A stretch of DNA of 64,000 bases from CAYLLS01 sp964385015 (lineage in GTDB: Bacteria; Myxococcota; UBA727; JABDBI01): NCBI GenBank assembly GCA_964385015.1, contig CAYLLS010000001.1, forward strand, positions 465,273-529,272, read 5' to 3'. Below the pieces are notes generated by a model that was not told the origin of the DNA, did not search any database, and saw only the letters and a program-made list of their open reading frames with translations. Made by a program: the position numbers and the translations under genes. Shown one piece after another: positions 10,067-20,637 of the stretch (position 1 is its first letter; each line of letters opens with the position of its first letter).

Positions 10067-11374
10067 ATGTTAATCTTTTTGTCACAGATTATAACAATAA
10101 TTGATCATATATTATGGACATATTTTGGGATTATCTCTATATTAATAATAGGAATATATTTTACTATAAAATTTCAATTTGGACAAATTACAAAATTCAA
10201 TGTAATTTGTAACATATTTATCACATATTGCAAAAAATTAAATACAAATTATATACATCATACACATCCTATTAAAACATTTTTTACATCTATTGGTGGA
10301 TGTATAGGCATAGGAAATATAGTTGCTGTTTGTACTGCTATCAAAATTGGTGGTCCTGGTGCTTTGTTTTGGATTTGGATAGCTGCTTTTTTAGGCATGA
10401 TATTTAAATATTCAGAAGTATATCTTGGAATATTATATAGAAAACAAAACATAGATGGTTCATTTGAAGGTGGACCTATGTTTTTTTTACAACACGTATT
10501 TAAAACATCTCTTATGCCAATTATAGTTGCATTATTATTAACTATATATAGTACTGAAATTTATATATTTAATACACTCACTGAAATAATAACAACTGCA
10601 TTTAAAATACCTAAATATATAACAATTTTTATTATTATTACATCTATTGTATTTGTAGGAAAAGATGGAATCAATAGAGTTGGCAATATATGTTCACTTA
10701 TTATTCCATTTTTCTTAATTATATTTATAACCATGTGTTTAATCATATTATTCAAAAACATGCATCACATACCACAAATTCTTAACAATATATTTTTATC
10801 AGCATTTCTTGGGCATGCACCAATTGGTGGATTTGCTGGAAGTTCTATTTTATTAGCATCATCACAAGGAATTGCTCGTGGATGCTATACTGGAGATATT
10901 GGTATAGGATTTGCTTCTATTATTCATGCACAAACATCAACTGAAAATCCAAATAAACAAGCATTACTATCTATTTTTGGAGTATTTTTAGATACTTTCG
11001 TTGTATGTACAATGAGCATTTTAGTCATACTTATTACAAATATATGGAATTTAAACATTCCAAGTTTTTATATGGTTCAAATAGCACTATCTACACAAAT
11101 TAATCATATTAAATTTTTTATGCCAATATTTATTATACTATTAGGATATTCATCAATGATTTCATTTTACTGTGTTGGACAAAAATGCATTAAATTTATA
11201 TTTCCAACATATGGTATATCAATTCATTTGTTATATACAATTACAAGTTTTTTAATTTTTTCTATTATTAAACCACAACTTTCATTACATATAATGTCAA
11301 TTGCAGGTGTATTATTATTAATTATAAATTCTATTGGGATTATACATTTAAGAAAAAAAATAAAATTTATATAA
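10067..11374 (+). CDS. Alanine/glycine:cation symporter, AGCS family
   Basis: Multi-helix inner-membrane symporter, 435 residues, that takes up alanine or glycine with Na+ or H+. Family signatures are clear: SIGGCIGIGNIVAV near residue 75, GGPGALFWIWIAAFLGM near 95-111, and the loop GSFEGGPMFFLQ near 130-141. The later GFAGSSILLASSQGIARG segment is also diagnostic. Start ATG at 10067 has AAGGAG upstream with good spacing. It suggests that amino acids are imported from the host. The stop is 25 bases before the convergent korB stop. Confidence 0.92.
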   Translation: MLIFLSQIITIIDHILWTYFGIISILIIGIYFTIKFQFGQITKFNVICNIFITYCKKLNTNYIHHTHPIKTFFTSIGGCIGIGNIVAVCTAIKIGGPGALFWIWIAAFLGMIFKYSEVYLGILYRKQNIDGSFEGGPMFFLQHVFKTSLMPIIVALLLTIYSTEIYIFNTLTEIITTAFKIPKYITIFIIITSIVFVGKDGINRVGNICSLIIPFFLIIFITMCLIILFKNMHHIPQILNNIFLSAFLGHAPIGGFAGSSILLASSQGIARGCYTGDIGIGFASIIHAQTSTENPNKQALLSIFGVFLDTFVVCTMSILVILITNIWNLNIPSFYMVQIALSTQINHIKFFMPIFIILLGYSSMISFYCVGQKCIKFIFPTYGISIHLLYTITSFLIFSIIKPQLSLHIMSIAGVLLLIINSIGIIHLRKKIKFI

Positions 11375-11399
11375 ATTAATCATAAATGTAATATTTTTA

Positions 11400-12419
11400 T
11401 TATATTTGCCAACTATCAACGCCTTTTAATAAATTATTAATATCACCACGTCCATTCTTATTAATTATATATTGATTTTGTTTTCTTACCTCATCATCAT
11501 ATACTGATCTTAATTGTCTTTTAAATATTCCAAATGGGGTAGGAAACATTGGATATTTCAAATCAACTAACATTTTAGCAATAATATCATTATCACTTGT
11601 TTCATCATATAACAATACATTATCTTTACTATCTCTATCCTTAGTTAAGTCTACAATCTTAAGCTTTAAAGTACTATTATCAACACCTATTCCTTTAGTG
11701 CCATTATCAAATAATAAAAGTTTATTATGCTCTAATATTAATTGATTCTTATGTTTATTTTTCCTATCTACAATATTAGAAAATACACCATCATTAAAAA
11801 CTACACAATTTTGATAAATCTCAATAAAAGAAGTGCCTTTATGCATATGTGCTTGTTTAAAAATCTTAATTAATAATTTAACATCAGTATCTAAAGATCT
11901 TGCTACAAATGAAGCATTCATGCCTAATGCAAAAGCCAAAGGATTAACAGATTCCTCTACAGAACCAAATGGAGTAGATTTAGCAATACATCCGAAATCA
12001 GATGTAGGCGAATATTGTCCTTTAGTTAATCCATAAATTTTATTATTAAACAATATAACATTAACATTAACATTTCTTCTTAATAAATGCATCAGATGAT
12101 TCCCACCAATAGATAAGCCATCGCCATCTCCAGTAATAATCCATATAGATAAATCAGGCCTTGTTAACTTTAAACCAGTAGCTATAGTTGGAGCACGACC
12201 ATGTATAGAATGTATGCCATACGTATTCATATAATAAGTAAATCTAGAAGAACATCCAATACCAGAAATAAATACTATATTTTCTTTAAGAACATTCATT
12301 TCTGATAATGCACGTTGCATAGATGCTAAAATAGCATAGTCACCACATCCAGAACACCAACGCACTTCAGCATTAGATTGAAAATCTTTATGACTATACT
12401 TTTTTTTCAAAATATTCAT
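11400..12419 (-). CDS. korB: 2-oxoglutarate (2-oxoacid):ferredoxin oxidoreductase beta subunit
   Basis: Thiamine-diphosphate subunit of the two-subunit 2-oxoacid:ferredoxin oxidoreductase, which converts 2-oxoglutarate and CoA to succinyl-CoA with ferredoxin reduction. WCSGCGDYAIL (about 21-31) and GIGCSSR (about 54-60) hold the cluster cysteines. GDGDGLSIGGNH (about 98-109) is the TPP-Mg motif, with the Asn further on in NNKIYGLTKGQ. It lies 21 bases downstream of korA in the same direction, so the two are cotranscribed. The acid specificity is inferred from the domain layout (gamma-alpha fusion plus beta) typical of Kor/Oor enzymes; pyruvate or a branched-chain acid is possible. Confidence 0.9.
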   Translation of the reverse strand: MNILKKKYSHKDFQSNAEVRWCSGCGDYAILASMQRALSEMNVLKENIVFISGIGCSSRFTYYMNTYGIHSIHGRAPTIATGLKLTRPDLSIWIITGDGDGLSIGGNHLMHLLRRNVNVNVILFNNKIYGLTKGQYSPTSDFGCIAKSTPFGSVEESVNPLAFALGMNASFVARSLDTDVKLLIKIFKQAHMHKGTSFIEIYQNCVVFNDGVFSNIVDRKNKHKNQLILEHNKLLLFDNGTKGIGVDNSTLKLKIVDLTKDRDSKDNVLLYDETSDNDIIAKMLVDLKYPMFPTPFGIFKRQLRSVYDDEVRKQNQYIINKNGRGDINNLLKGVDSWQI

Positions 12420-12440
12420 TATTTTTAAACCTCACATAAA

Positions 12441-14315
12441 TTATTTTACATCTGATAAATATGTTTTAATAGCACCCTTTATATCTGATGCTAAAAATGC
12501 CTTGCCTAACATACTATTAAATTGTTCCATAGGAAGCTTATATGTAGCTTGTAATATTTTATATAATTGTCCTAAATTAAATTCGCATACTAAAATTAAA
12601 GTAAAATTATTTAATATTTTATCTAATTTGTCAGATAATGGATTAATCCATCTTAAGTTTAAATGAGCAATAGACCATCCATGTTCATACAATGTTTTTG
12701 TTATTTGTCTTAATGAACCGAAAGAACTACCCCATCCTAACAATAAAATTTTACCACTATTTTTACCCCAAAAATCAAATGCAAGATCAATAATGCTTTT
12801 TTTGATGTTTAAGATTTTCTTAAATCTTAATTTGACCATATTTGCATGATTAATTGGATCTTGACTAACCGCACCAGTAAATTGATCTTTTTCTAAACCA
12901 CCTACCCTATAAGCACAATTCTTTATTCCTGGGATAGCCCATGTACGTGCTAATGTCTCCTTATTTCTAAAAAATGCATTTATATTTTTATCATTAAATT
13001 GAACGTTCATACTACATAACGAATCAAAATTTATAATTTTCCATAATTCAGCACTATTCGCAATAAAAGAATCAGATAATAAAATTACTGGAGTCATATA
13101 TTTAATTGCTATATAACAAGCTTCAAATGCAGCCATAAAGCAATCATTTGGACTTTTAGGAGCCAATACAGGCAAACTAGATTCACCATTTCTACCATAC
13201 ATAGCCATTAATAAATCACTTTGTTCTGATTTTGTAGGCATTCCTGTAGAAGGCCCAGCTCTTTGAACATTAATAACAACCACAGGTAATTCTAACATTA
13301 AAGATAAACCTAAAGCTTCTGTTTTTAATGCAAATCCAGGACCAGATGTACTTGTTACAGCAATGGATCCTCCATATGCAGCACCAATAGCACTACCAAT
13401 CGCTGATATTTCATCCTCTGCTTGAAAAGTTGTGACATTATAATCTTTTAATGAAGACATCATGTGCAAAATATCTGAAGCAGGAGTGATGGGATATGAT
13501 CCTAAAAATAATGGTAAATTAGCTTTATATGCAGCTGAAACCAATCCAAGAACAATTGCATTGTTACCAGTAATACTACGATATTCACCTTTATCCAAAT
13601 TAGCTTTTTTAATGAAACATTTATAGCCTATTTGTTCAGTAATATCTCCATAATTATAACCTGACTTCAATGCTAAAATATTAGACGAAACCATAATAGA
13701 ATTATGCTTGAACTTTCTTTTAATGGACTTTATTGGTTCATCTAATGAATGAGAAAACATAAAATACATTAACCCTAATGCCCAAAAATTCTTAGATCTA
13801 TTAATATCTTTATTACTTAATTCTTTTATTCCTTTTAAAGCTTCATGTATTAATTTATTAATATCTACACTAATAACATTAAATGATGATAAAGAACCAT
13901 CATATAATGGATTATCCTTATATTTAGCTTTAAAAAGATTATTTTTAGTAAAAGTAGATTTATTAATGATTAATATTCCACCATATTTTACATCACTAAT
14001 ATTCATTTTTAAAGCAGCAGGATTCATAGCAACTAATACATCAGGTTGTTCTCCTGGTGTTAAAATATTATTAGCCCCAAATTGAATTTGAAAACCAGAA
14101 ACACCATAAGTAGTACCAGCTGGCGCTCTAATTTCAGCAGGATAATCTGGCAAAGTAGAAATCATATTACCAGAAATAGCTACAGATTTACTAAACTCTG
14201 ATCCAACCAATTGCATGCCATCTCCAGAATCTCCAGCAAATCTAACTATAATATTCATTAAATTTTTACATTTAAAATTATTTTCAACTTCCATAATTTT
14301 TACATCTACCCCCAT
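12441..14315 (-). CDS. korA: 2-oxoglutarate (2-oxoacid):ferredoxin oxidoreductase alpha subunit, gamma-alpha fusion
   Basis: Partner of KorB. The N-terminal 200 residues are the gamma domain (VRFAGDSGDGMQLVGSEFSK, LPDYPAEIRAPAGTTYGVSGFQIQFG). The rest is the alpha pyrimidine-binding domain (GSYPITPASDILHMMSS, FQAEDEISAIGSAIGAAYGG, TSTSGPGFALKTEA, INVQRAGPSTGMPTKSEQSDL). This is the KorA form found in aerobes and nitrate respirers without a ferredoxin domain of its own. The frame is open to a TTG at 14321; ATG at 14315 or 14294 are both possible and no strong ribosome site decides. It ends 21 bases before korB and begins 20 bases after the thioredoxin-like gene. The complex would replace lipoate-dependent 2-oxoglutarate dehydrogenase in the TCA cycle. 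Confidence 0.92.
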   Translation of the reverse strand: MGVDVKIMEVENNFKCKNLMNIIVRFAGDSGDGMQLVGSEFSKSVAISGNMISTLPDYPAEIRAPAGTTYGVSGFQIQFGANNILTPGEQPDVLVAMNPAALKMNISDVKYGGILIINKSTFTKNNLFKAKYKDNPLYDGSLSSFNVISVDINKLIHEALKGIKELSNKDINRSKNFWALGLMYFMFSHSLDEPIKSIKRKFKHNSIMVSSNILALKSGYNYGDITEQIGYKCFIKKANLDKGEYRSITGNNAIVLGLVSAAYKANLPLFLGSYPITPASDILHMMSSLKDYNVTTFQAEDEISAIGSAIGAAYGGSIAVTSTSGPGFALKTEALGLSLMLELPVVVINVQRAGPSTGMPTKSEQSDLLMAMYGRNGESSLPVLAPKSPNDCFMAAFEACYIAIKYMTPVILLSDSFIANSAELWKIINFDSLCSMNVQFNDKNINAFFRNKETLARTWAIPGIKNCAYRVGGLEKDQFTGAVSQDPINHANMVKLRFKKILNIKKSIIDLAFDFWGKNSGKILLLGWGSSFGSLRQITKTLYEHGWSIAHLNLRWINPLSDKLDKILNNFTLILVCEFNLGQLYKILQATYKLPMEQFNSMLGKAFLASDIKGAIKTYLSDVK

Positions 14316-14334
14316 CAACAAGATTAATTCTATA

Positions 14335-14901
14335 TTATAATAAATTAATATAATATTCCATCATTTCATCTGAATACCAATTTCTAAATCCATAAAATTT
14401 TGTAATTACACCATATGGAGATAATAAAAATGTTATGGGTTTTTTATTTAAATATTTATTAATGTCAAAATTATATTTATGATAATGTATAAAATTGATA
14501 AATAATAAATATTTATCTAAAAAAACATCTATTAATTGATATTTATCATCAACCTTTATAGACAATATAATAAGGTCATTAAAAAATACATTAGCAAAAT
14601 CATTTAATAAAATTAATTCTTCTAAACATATATTGCACGATGGAATAGACAAATATATTAAACACCATGGTTTGCTGTCATTAGAATTATTATTCTTAGC
14701 TTGACATATATGAACTAATAAACGAGATAATTGTACATCATTGTTATTCAATACAATTGGTTTAACAAAATTATTTATCATAATGGTTTTTAATAAAAAA
14801 CGTTTATTAAATTCAAACCACAAAAATCCACTTAATAAACATATAGAAAAAATTATAAATAATGTTTTTAACACAAAAAAAGATTTATATTGTAACTTCA
14901 A
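14335..14901 (-). CDS. Membrane-anchored thioredoxin-like protein
   Basis: A 188-residue protein with one N-terminal membrane helix (about 10-27) and a thioredoxin-like fold. The redox motif is CNIC in SIPSCNICLEEL, near residue 92-95. A cis-Pro-type segment, KKPITFLLSPYG, comes later and is followed by GFRNWYSDEMMEYY. This resembles TlpA/ResA-type periplasmic reductases used for cytochrome c maturation or disulfide control. If so it would act outside the inner membrane. It is cotranscribed with korA (20-base gap), though no functional tie is obvious. The family assignment is fairly safe; the partner is unknown. Confidence 0.75.
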   Translation of the reverse strand: MKLQYKSFFVLKTLFIIFSICLLSGFLWFEFNKRFLLKTIMINNFVKPIVLNNNDVQLSRLLVHICQAKNNNSNDSKPWCLIYLSIPSCNICLEELILLNDFANVFFNDLIILSIKVDDKYQLIDVFLDKYLLFINFIHYHKYNFDINKYLNKKPITFLLSPYGVITKFYGFRNWYSDEMMEYYINLL

Positions 14902-15023
14902 TTAATAATCCTAAAATCATATAAAATAATTTTTAACAATATAACATATATTTACAAGTAACCAATATTATTATGCATAATAATTATAAAAATATAATAT
15001 CACTAAAGGAATATTCAATTACT

Positions 15024-15392
15024 ATGAAAACAAACAATCAAGAAGCAATTAAAATATCAAATGACCAATTTCCTATACATATAGATAATACAGCTATTAA
15101 TATGGCAAAACAAATTTTAAATGATTTAGATGATGATAACAATATATTAAGAATTAGTATCAAAGGTGGCGGTTGTTCTGGACTAAAATATTCTCTTAAT
15201 TTTATCCAACAAACAGATGAATGCGATTTAATTACTAATATTCAAGGATTAAATGTAGTAATAGATATATTTAGCATTAATTATTTAAAAAATGCTAATA
15301 TAACATACATCGAAACTTTAAATGGCAACGGATTTAAATTTAATAATCCTAATGCACAAACAACATGTGCTTGTGGTTCAAGCTTTAAATAA
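15024..15392 (+). CDS. A-type iron-sulfur carrier (IscA/ErpA/HesB family)
   Basis: Small Fe-S scaffold or carrier protein. The three conserved cysteines are in GGGCSGLKY and CACGSSF at the C-terminus. The frame extends upstream to an ATG at 14973, but AAGGA at 15005-15009 lies before the ATG at 15024 (MKTNNQEAIKI), which gives a usual family length of 122. It would supply [4Fe-4S] clusters to proteins such as PreTA and KorB in the same window. Which subfamily (IscA, ErpA, SufA) cannot be settled by eye. It is convergent with rpsI, 25 bases away. Confidence 0.88.
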   Translation: MKTNNQEAIKISNDQFPIHIDNTAINMAKQILNDLDDDNNILRISIKGGGCSGLKYSLNFIQQTDECDLITNIQGLNVVIDIFSINYLKNANITYIETLNGNGFKFNNPNAQTTCACGSSFK

Positions 15393-15417
15393 TATTTATA
15401 TCAAATTAAATTATTTT

Positions 15418-15807
15418 TTATCTCTTAGAATATTGATACTTTTTACGAGCTCCAGGTTGCCCATATTTTTTTCTTTCTACACGTCTAGCATCTCTAGTTA
15501 AAAATCCATGTTCTTTTAATATGGCTCTAAATGATCCATCATTAATTAAAGCTAATGCCTTAGATATTCCATGTTTAATTGCTTCTGCTTGTCCTGAAAG
15601 GCCACCACCTTTGACATTAGCAATAATACCATAATTCTCTTTAAACAAATCTAAAGGTTTTTGAACAATCATCTGTAAAGATTTATTAACAAAATAATGT
15701 TCTAAATTAGAACCATTAATCATAATAACTTCTTTTTCTAATATTACCCATACTCTAGCAACAGATGCTTTCCTCTTGCCTGTAGCATAAAACTTCATAG
15801 CAGACAT
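15418..15807 (-). CDS. rpsI: 30S ribosomal protein S9
   Basis: Small-subunit ribosomal protein that contacts P-site tRNA with its C-terminal tail. ATGKRKASVARVW at the start, VKGGGLSGQAEAI in the middle and the basic tail GQPGARKKYQYSKR ending in KR are all hallmark features. Length 129 is standard. It follows rplM on the same strand after a 23-base gap, the conserved rplM-rpsI operon. GGA lies upstream of the ATG at 15807; a second ATG three codons on is a possible alternative. Confidence 0.97.
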   Translation of the reverse strand: MSAMKFYATGKRKASVARVWVILEKEVIMINGSNLEHYFVNKSLQMIVQKPLDLFKENYGIIANVKGGGLSGQAEAIKHGISKALALINDGSFRAILKEHGFLTRDARRVERKKYGQPGARKKYQYSKR

Positions 15808-15830
15808 ACATAATATCCATATTTAAAATA

Positions 15831-16259
15831 TTAAAAATCTAAAACTATTGGCATTTGAGCTAAATGTGGATGACTGTTTCCATCATATATTTTTAATTTT
15901 TTTAACATAGCCCTGCCTAACGAATTCTTTGGCAACATCCCTCTAACAGCATGCATTAAAATACGCTGTGGATGAAGCTGACGTTGTTCTTTAACTGATA
16001 TACGTTTTATACCTCCAACATAACCAGTATGATAAAAATATTGCTTATTAATTTCTTTATTACCAGTAAATCTTATTCTTTTAGCATTAATTACTATAAT
16101 AAAATCTCCCATATCTATATGTGGAGCAAAATTAACTTTATGTTTCCCTCTTAATATAGTAGCAATTTTAGTGGCTACTCGTCCTACTATCAAATTATTA
16201 ACATCCAATAAAAACCAACACCTTTTTATTGACTTATGACTAACACTAGTGATATTCAT
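15831..16259 (-). CDS. rplM: 50S ribosomal protein L13
   Basis: Large-subunit assembly protein, 142 residues, the usual length. WFLLDVNNLIVGRVATKIA, DMGDFIIVINA, FYHTGYVGG and the MLPKNSLGRAMLKKLKIYDG segment identify it. First gene of the rplM-rpsI operon; a leader of about 150 bases lies upstream (16260-16416), after yidC, with no other gene in it. Confidence 0.97.
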   Translation of the reverse strand: MNITSVSHKSIKRCWFLLDVNNLIVGRVATKIATILRGKHKVNFAPHIDMGDFIIVINAKRIRFTGNKEINKQYFYHTGYVGGIKRISVKEQRQLHPQRILMHAVRGMLPKNSLGRAMLKKLKIYDGNSHPHLAQMPIVLDF

Positions 16260-16416
16260 TATTTTCTCTATCTTTATAAATTAATATAATAAGATTACTA
16301 TATATATTATATATACACATTGACAAATCATAATCAATATTAAAAACAATAATTTTGATAATCTATTTAATAATAAACTAACTACTTGAAAATTATTTAC
16401 TAATAATACAATAAGA

Positions 16417-18102
16417 TTATTTCATAGAATATACACGCTTAATATAAATTTGTTGTAATATAGTTAAAATATTATTTATTAAAATATAAAGAGATAAACC
16501 ACAAGGCATTCTTAACATTATAAAAGTTAAAAACACAGGCATACCCCACATAACATATTTCATTTGTTGATTATCTTGTAATGTAGGTTGTAATATAGCT
16601 TGAATTAACATACTAATACCCATAATAATAGGCAATATATAATATGGATCAGGAGCTGTCAAATTAGTTAACCACCATATAAATGGTTGCTGATATAATT
16701 CAACTGAATTCCATAACATTTGATAAAGTGCAAACCAAATAGGCATTTGTAAAACCATAGGCAAGCATCCTGCTAATGGACTAATACCTTTTTCTTTATA
16801 TAATTCCATTTGTTTTTGTCCTAACAACAAACGATCATGTCTATATTTTTGTTGCAATTCTTTTAAATATGGTTGAAATTCCTTCATTTTTTGCATAGAA
16901 ACAAATGATTTTTGAGTTAATGGAAAAGTAATTAATTTAATAAAAATAGTTAAAATAATAATAGCTATTCCAAAATTACCAACTATATTAAAAATTTTTA
17001 CTAACAACCACAACAAGGGCCTGCTAATCACACCAAACCATCCAAAATTAATGTTTTCATCAAGATTATAACCAATGTCCTGTAATATGCTTAATTGTTT
17101 AGGACCAAAATAAACTAAATAACTAAAAACATGACTCTTACCTGAATTCAATTGTAATAATTTATTTTTTAAAATTAACAAAACAATATTTTTATCTTTA
17201 TTAATCATATTACTAATTTTTTTTACTTCACAAACATTAATAAACGTATCTTTAGAAACATCAGGCATCATAGAAATCAAAAAATATTGTTTATCAAAAC
17301 CTACATATTGAACATTCCCTTGAAACAATTTATTTTCTAAATTTTTAAATAATATTTTTTCCTTTTTATTATTAATATTTAAGACTATACCATCATTATT
17401 ACCAACATCTGATGAAAAAACACTATTTTTATTATTTAAATCATATTCCATTGGCATATAAATATTCATATCAATTAATTTATTATTTAAAGACTTATTG
17501 GTAATAATAATTTTATGTTTTAATAAATAATTTTCATTGTCCATATTATAAAAACGACGAACAACAATATTTTCAGTCGTAATATGTTCAAAAACAATAT
17601 TATTATTATCTAATTTAACTATTTTATAATTAGCATTGGCATTTAATGTAAAATTATTATTATTAGACGAAATTGACAATAAACTTAATTTAGATATATT
17701 ATATTTAACTAAATGAATATCATTTTCATAACCTAAAATATTTATAGCATTAATACAACCACCTATATGAAATAATGATATTTTATAACCTCCATTAATG
17801 ACTCTACCAACTTTATTTTTCAAGTTATTACTAAAATCAACATAAATTGATTTAACATTTTTAATATTATTTAATTCCTTATAATTTAAAAAATAATCAT
17901 TATTCGAACCTATATCATTATTAATATTTACATTATTACTATGATTAGTTATATTAACATTTTTATCATTATTTACATTAACATTATTATTGCCAAAAAA
18001 ATAACCATATAAAGCAGCAAAACTAAACATCAATATTCCTGCAATTAATAATCTTTTAACATCAGGACCCTGAGAATTAAATCTGAAAACATTTTGATTC
18101 AT
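16417..18102 (-). CDS. yidC: Membrane protein insertase YidC
   Basis: Inner-membrane insertase acting alone or with SecYEG. The order is N-terminal helix (about 20-36), a large periplasmic domain (40-345) with an Asn-rich linker of low complexity, and the conserved five-helix core from about 350 on. The core carries LTQKSFVSMQKMKEFQPYL, QMELYKEKGISPLAGCLPM and the QMPIWFALYQML helix. The C-terminal helix ends with LSLYILINN and a short basic tail. Length 561 is normal for a Gram-negative YidC. Unusually it is not next to rnpA-rpmH, which are 45 kb away near dnaN. Followed by gyrB upstream on the same strand. Confidence 0.96.
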   Translation of the reverse strand: MNQNVFRFNSQGPDVKRLLIAGILMFSFAALYGYFFGNNNVNVNNDKNVNITNHSNNVNINNDIGSNNDYFLNYKELNNIKNVKSIYVDFSNNLKNKVGRVINGGYKISLFHIGGCINAINILGYENDIHLVKYNISKLSLLSISSNNNNFTLNANANYKIVKLDNNNIVFEHITTENIVVRRFYNMDNENYLLKHKIIITNKSLNNKLIDMNIYMPMEYDLNNKNSVFSSDVGNNDGIVLNINNKKEKILFKNLENKLFQGNVQYVGFDKQYFLISMMPDVSKDTFINVCEVKKISNMINKDKNIVLLILKNKLLQLNSGKSHVFSYLVYFGPKQLSILQDIGYNLDENINFGWFGVISRPLLWLLVKIFNIVGNFGIAIIILTIFIKLITFPLTQKSFVSMQKMKEFQPYLKELQQKYRHDRLLLGQKQMELYKEKGISPLAGCLPMVLQMPIWFALYQMLWNSVELYQQPFIWWLTNLTAPDPYYILPIIMGISMLIQAILQPTLQDNQQMKYVMWGMPVFLTFIMLRMPCGLSLYILINNILTILQQIYIKRVYSMK

Positions 18103-18169
18103 ATATTCCTCAAATAATCAATTTTCCACATTATTACATACAAGCATTATATCTTTTAAAATATACAAC

Positions 18170-20608
18170 TTAAACATTTGCATTAATACTATTAAAAGAA
18201 ATAGTATCAATAAATTCTTTTCTTGGATATACATCATCACCCATAAGATCAGAGAATATTTGATCAGCTTTGACAGCATCCTTGATTGTCACTTTAAATA
18301 AACAACGATTTTCTGGATTCATGGTAGTATTCCATAATTGATCTGGATTCATTTCACCTAATCCTTTATAACGTTGAATGATATATCCATCTTTTCTGAA
18401 AGAATTTAAAATATTTAATAATTTATTAATATTATCTACATAAAAAACTTTATTATTCAATATCATTTTAAATTTATCTTTAATTAAAAATAAAAATTTA
18501 TAAGCTAAATTTCTTAACTTTTTAAATTTAACATTATGAATCAAATTTTTATTTAAAGTCATATCATATACTATTCCATTATAAGTTATATTTATAACAA
18601 AAGACATAACTTCATTAACATAATGTTTTTTTACTTTCACAGATAATACATCATATTTATGATGTTCATAAAATTTTAACAACATAAATTGTAATTTTTC
18701 ACCATCAAAACAATCAAAATTTTCAATATTCAAATTAGTTCCTAAAATAATGCTGCGCATAATGATAATATCATGTTTATTAAATACTATTGATATTAAT
18801 CTATCAAAAGCATAAAGTGACAATAAAGCTTCTTGCAAAATATTAAATTTAATTAATTTATCTTTCATATAAATTTTAATAATATTTAACATATTATTTA
18901 TAAAATAATTATCTAATTCTATATCATCTTTCACATAGACACCATATTTACCTTTTTGTATTTTATATAATGGTGGTTGTGCTATATACAAAAATCCTTT
19001 TTCAATAATCTCTTTCATTTGTCTATAAAAAAAAGTTAATAATAACATTCTAATATGACTACCATCTATATCTGCATCAGTCATTAAAATAATTTTATGA
19101 TAACGTAGTTTATTAATATTAAAATCATCTATACCTATTCCTGAACCTAAAGTTGCAACTAAAGTATTTATTTCTTGATTAGATATAATTTGATCAAATC
19201 TAGCTTTTTCTACATTTAAAATTTTGCCTTTTAATGGCAGAATAGCTTGAAAACTTCGATCTCTACCATTTTTTGCAGAACCTCCAGCAGAATCTCCTTC
19301 TACAATAAATAATTCATTTAAATTAGGATTTTTTTCTTGACAATCAGCTAATTTTCCAGGCAATTCAAGCATATCATACACACCACTAATTCTAGAAATT
19401 TCTCTTGCCTTTCTTGCTGCCATTCTAGCTTTATATGAATTAATAATTTTTTGACAAATTAATTTGCTTTCATTAGGATGTTCTTCTAACCAAAAAATTA
19501 AAGCATCTGATAACACATGTTCTACTACACTCCTAATTTCAGAAGATACTAATTTATCTTTAGTCTGTGAACTAAATTTTGGATCTTCCATTTTAACTGA
19601 AATAATACCTGTTAATCCTTCTCTAATATCTTCTCCAGATAAAATATATTTACTTGTATTTTTCACAACAGTATTATTAATATAATTATTCAAAGTCCTT
19701 GTTAAACTAGATCTAAATCCAATTAAATGTGTTCCACCATCATTATTTTTAATATTATTTGTAAAACAAACAATATTCTCTCTATACGTATTATTCCATT
19801 GCATTGCAATTTCTACTACACATTTAGTATTCTTTTTATCTATATCTTGTTCATCAACAATATATATTAACTCTGTGTGCAATAAAGTTTTATTGCCATT
19901 CAAATACTTCAAAAAATCTATTATACCATCTTTAAAATAAAATTTATGTATATCTATTAAATTTTCATACTTAATGCTAATCAAAATTCCACGATTCAAA
20001 AAAGCTTGCTCTCTTATATGCATAGCTAAAACATCAAATTTAAATTGAACATTAGAAAAAATATCTTTATTAGGTTTAAATTTAATATAAGTGCCAGATT
20101 GATTAGTAGATCCTATTAATTTAAGCTTAGAAACAACATTCCCATTAGAAAAACATTGTCTATAATGTTTGCCATCACGTTTGATTTCTAAAATTAAATC
20201 TACACTTAAAGCATTGACCACACTAATACCAACCCCATGTAATCCACCTGAAATTTTATAAGCATTATTATCAAATTTACCACCTGCATGCAATGTACAC
20301 ATAATAACTTCACAAGCATGTTTACCACTATTATGCATATCAACAGGCATACCCCTACCGTTATCTAATACACTAATATAACCATTATTATATAATGTAA
20401 TTGATATTTCATTACAATATCCAGCTAAAGCCTCATCAATGGAATTATCTATAACCTCAAAAACCATCTGATGCAAACCAGAACCATCATCCGTATCTCC
20501 TATATACATTCCTGGTCTTTTTTTTACAGCATCAAGTCCTTCTAATACTCTAATAGATGAAGCATTATATGTTTTTTTTACATTTCTAACATTAATTTTA
20601 TTTGACAT
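18170..20608 (-). CDS. gyrB: DNA gyrase subunit B
   Basis: ATPase subunit of gyrase, which introduces negative supercoils. GHKL ATPase motifs: EVIDNSIDEALAG near 46, DNGRGMP near 78, GGLHGVG near 114. TOPRIM: EGDSAGGSAKNGRDR near 430 and the DADIDGSHIR metal motif near 505. The C-terminus has RYKGLGEMNPDQLW. An extra stretch of about 160 residues between DADIDGSH and RYKGLGE, as in proteobacterial GyrB, explains the length of about 812. The frame continues to a GTG at 20620; I chose ATG at 20608 (MSNKINV). A perfect dyad lies 30 bases upstream (20638-20670). Confidence 0.96.
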   Translation of the reverse strand: MSNKINVRNVKKTYNASSIRVLEGLDAVKKRPGMYIGDTDDGSGLHQMVFEVIDNSIDEALAGYCNEISITLYNNGYISVLDNGRGMPVDMHNSGKHACEVIMCTLHAGGKFDNNAYKISGGLHGVGISVVNALSVDLILEIKRDGKHYRQCFSNGNVVSKLKLIGSTNQSGTYIKFKPNKDIFSNVQFKFDVLAMHIREQAFLNRGILISIKYENLIDIHKFYFKDGIIDFLKYLNGNKTLLHTELIYIVDEQDIDKKNTKCVVEIAMQWNNTYRENIVCFTNNIKNNDGGTHLIGFRSSLTRTLNNYINNTVVKNTSKYILSGEDIREGLTGIISVKMEDPKFSSQTKDKLVSSEIRSVVEHVLSDALIFWLEEHPNESKLICQKIINSYKARMAARKAREISRISGVYDMLELPGKLADCQEKNPNLNELFIVEGDSAGGSAKNGRDRSFQAILPLKGKILNVEKARFDQIISNQEINTLVATLGSGIGIDDFNINKLRYHKIILMTDADIDGSHIRMLLLTFFYRQMKEIIEKGFLYIAQPPLYKIQKGKYGVYVKDDIELDNYFINNMLNIIKIYMKDKLIKFNILQEALLSLYAFDRLISIVFNKHDIIIMRSIILGTNLNIENFDCFDGEKLQFMLLKFYEHHKYDVLSVKVKKHYVNEVMSFVINITYNGIVYDMTLNKNLIHNVKFKKLRNLAYKFLFLIKDKFKMILNNKVFYVDNINKLLNILNSFRKDGYIIQRYKGLGEMNPDQLWNTTMNPENRCLFKVTIKDAVKADQIFSDLMGDDVYPRKEFIDTISFNSINANV

Positions 20609-20637
20609 TATTACTAACACTTAATTTGATATTATAT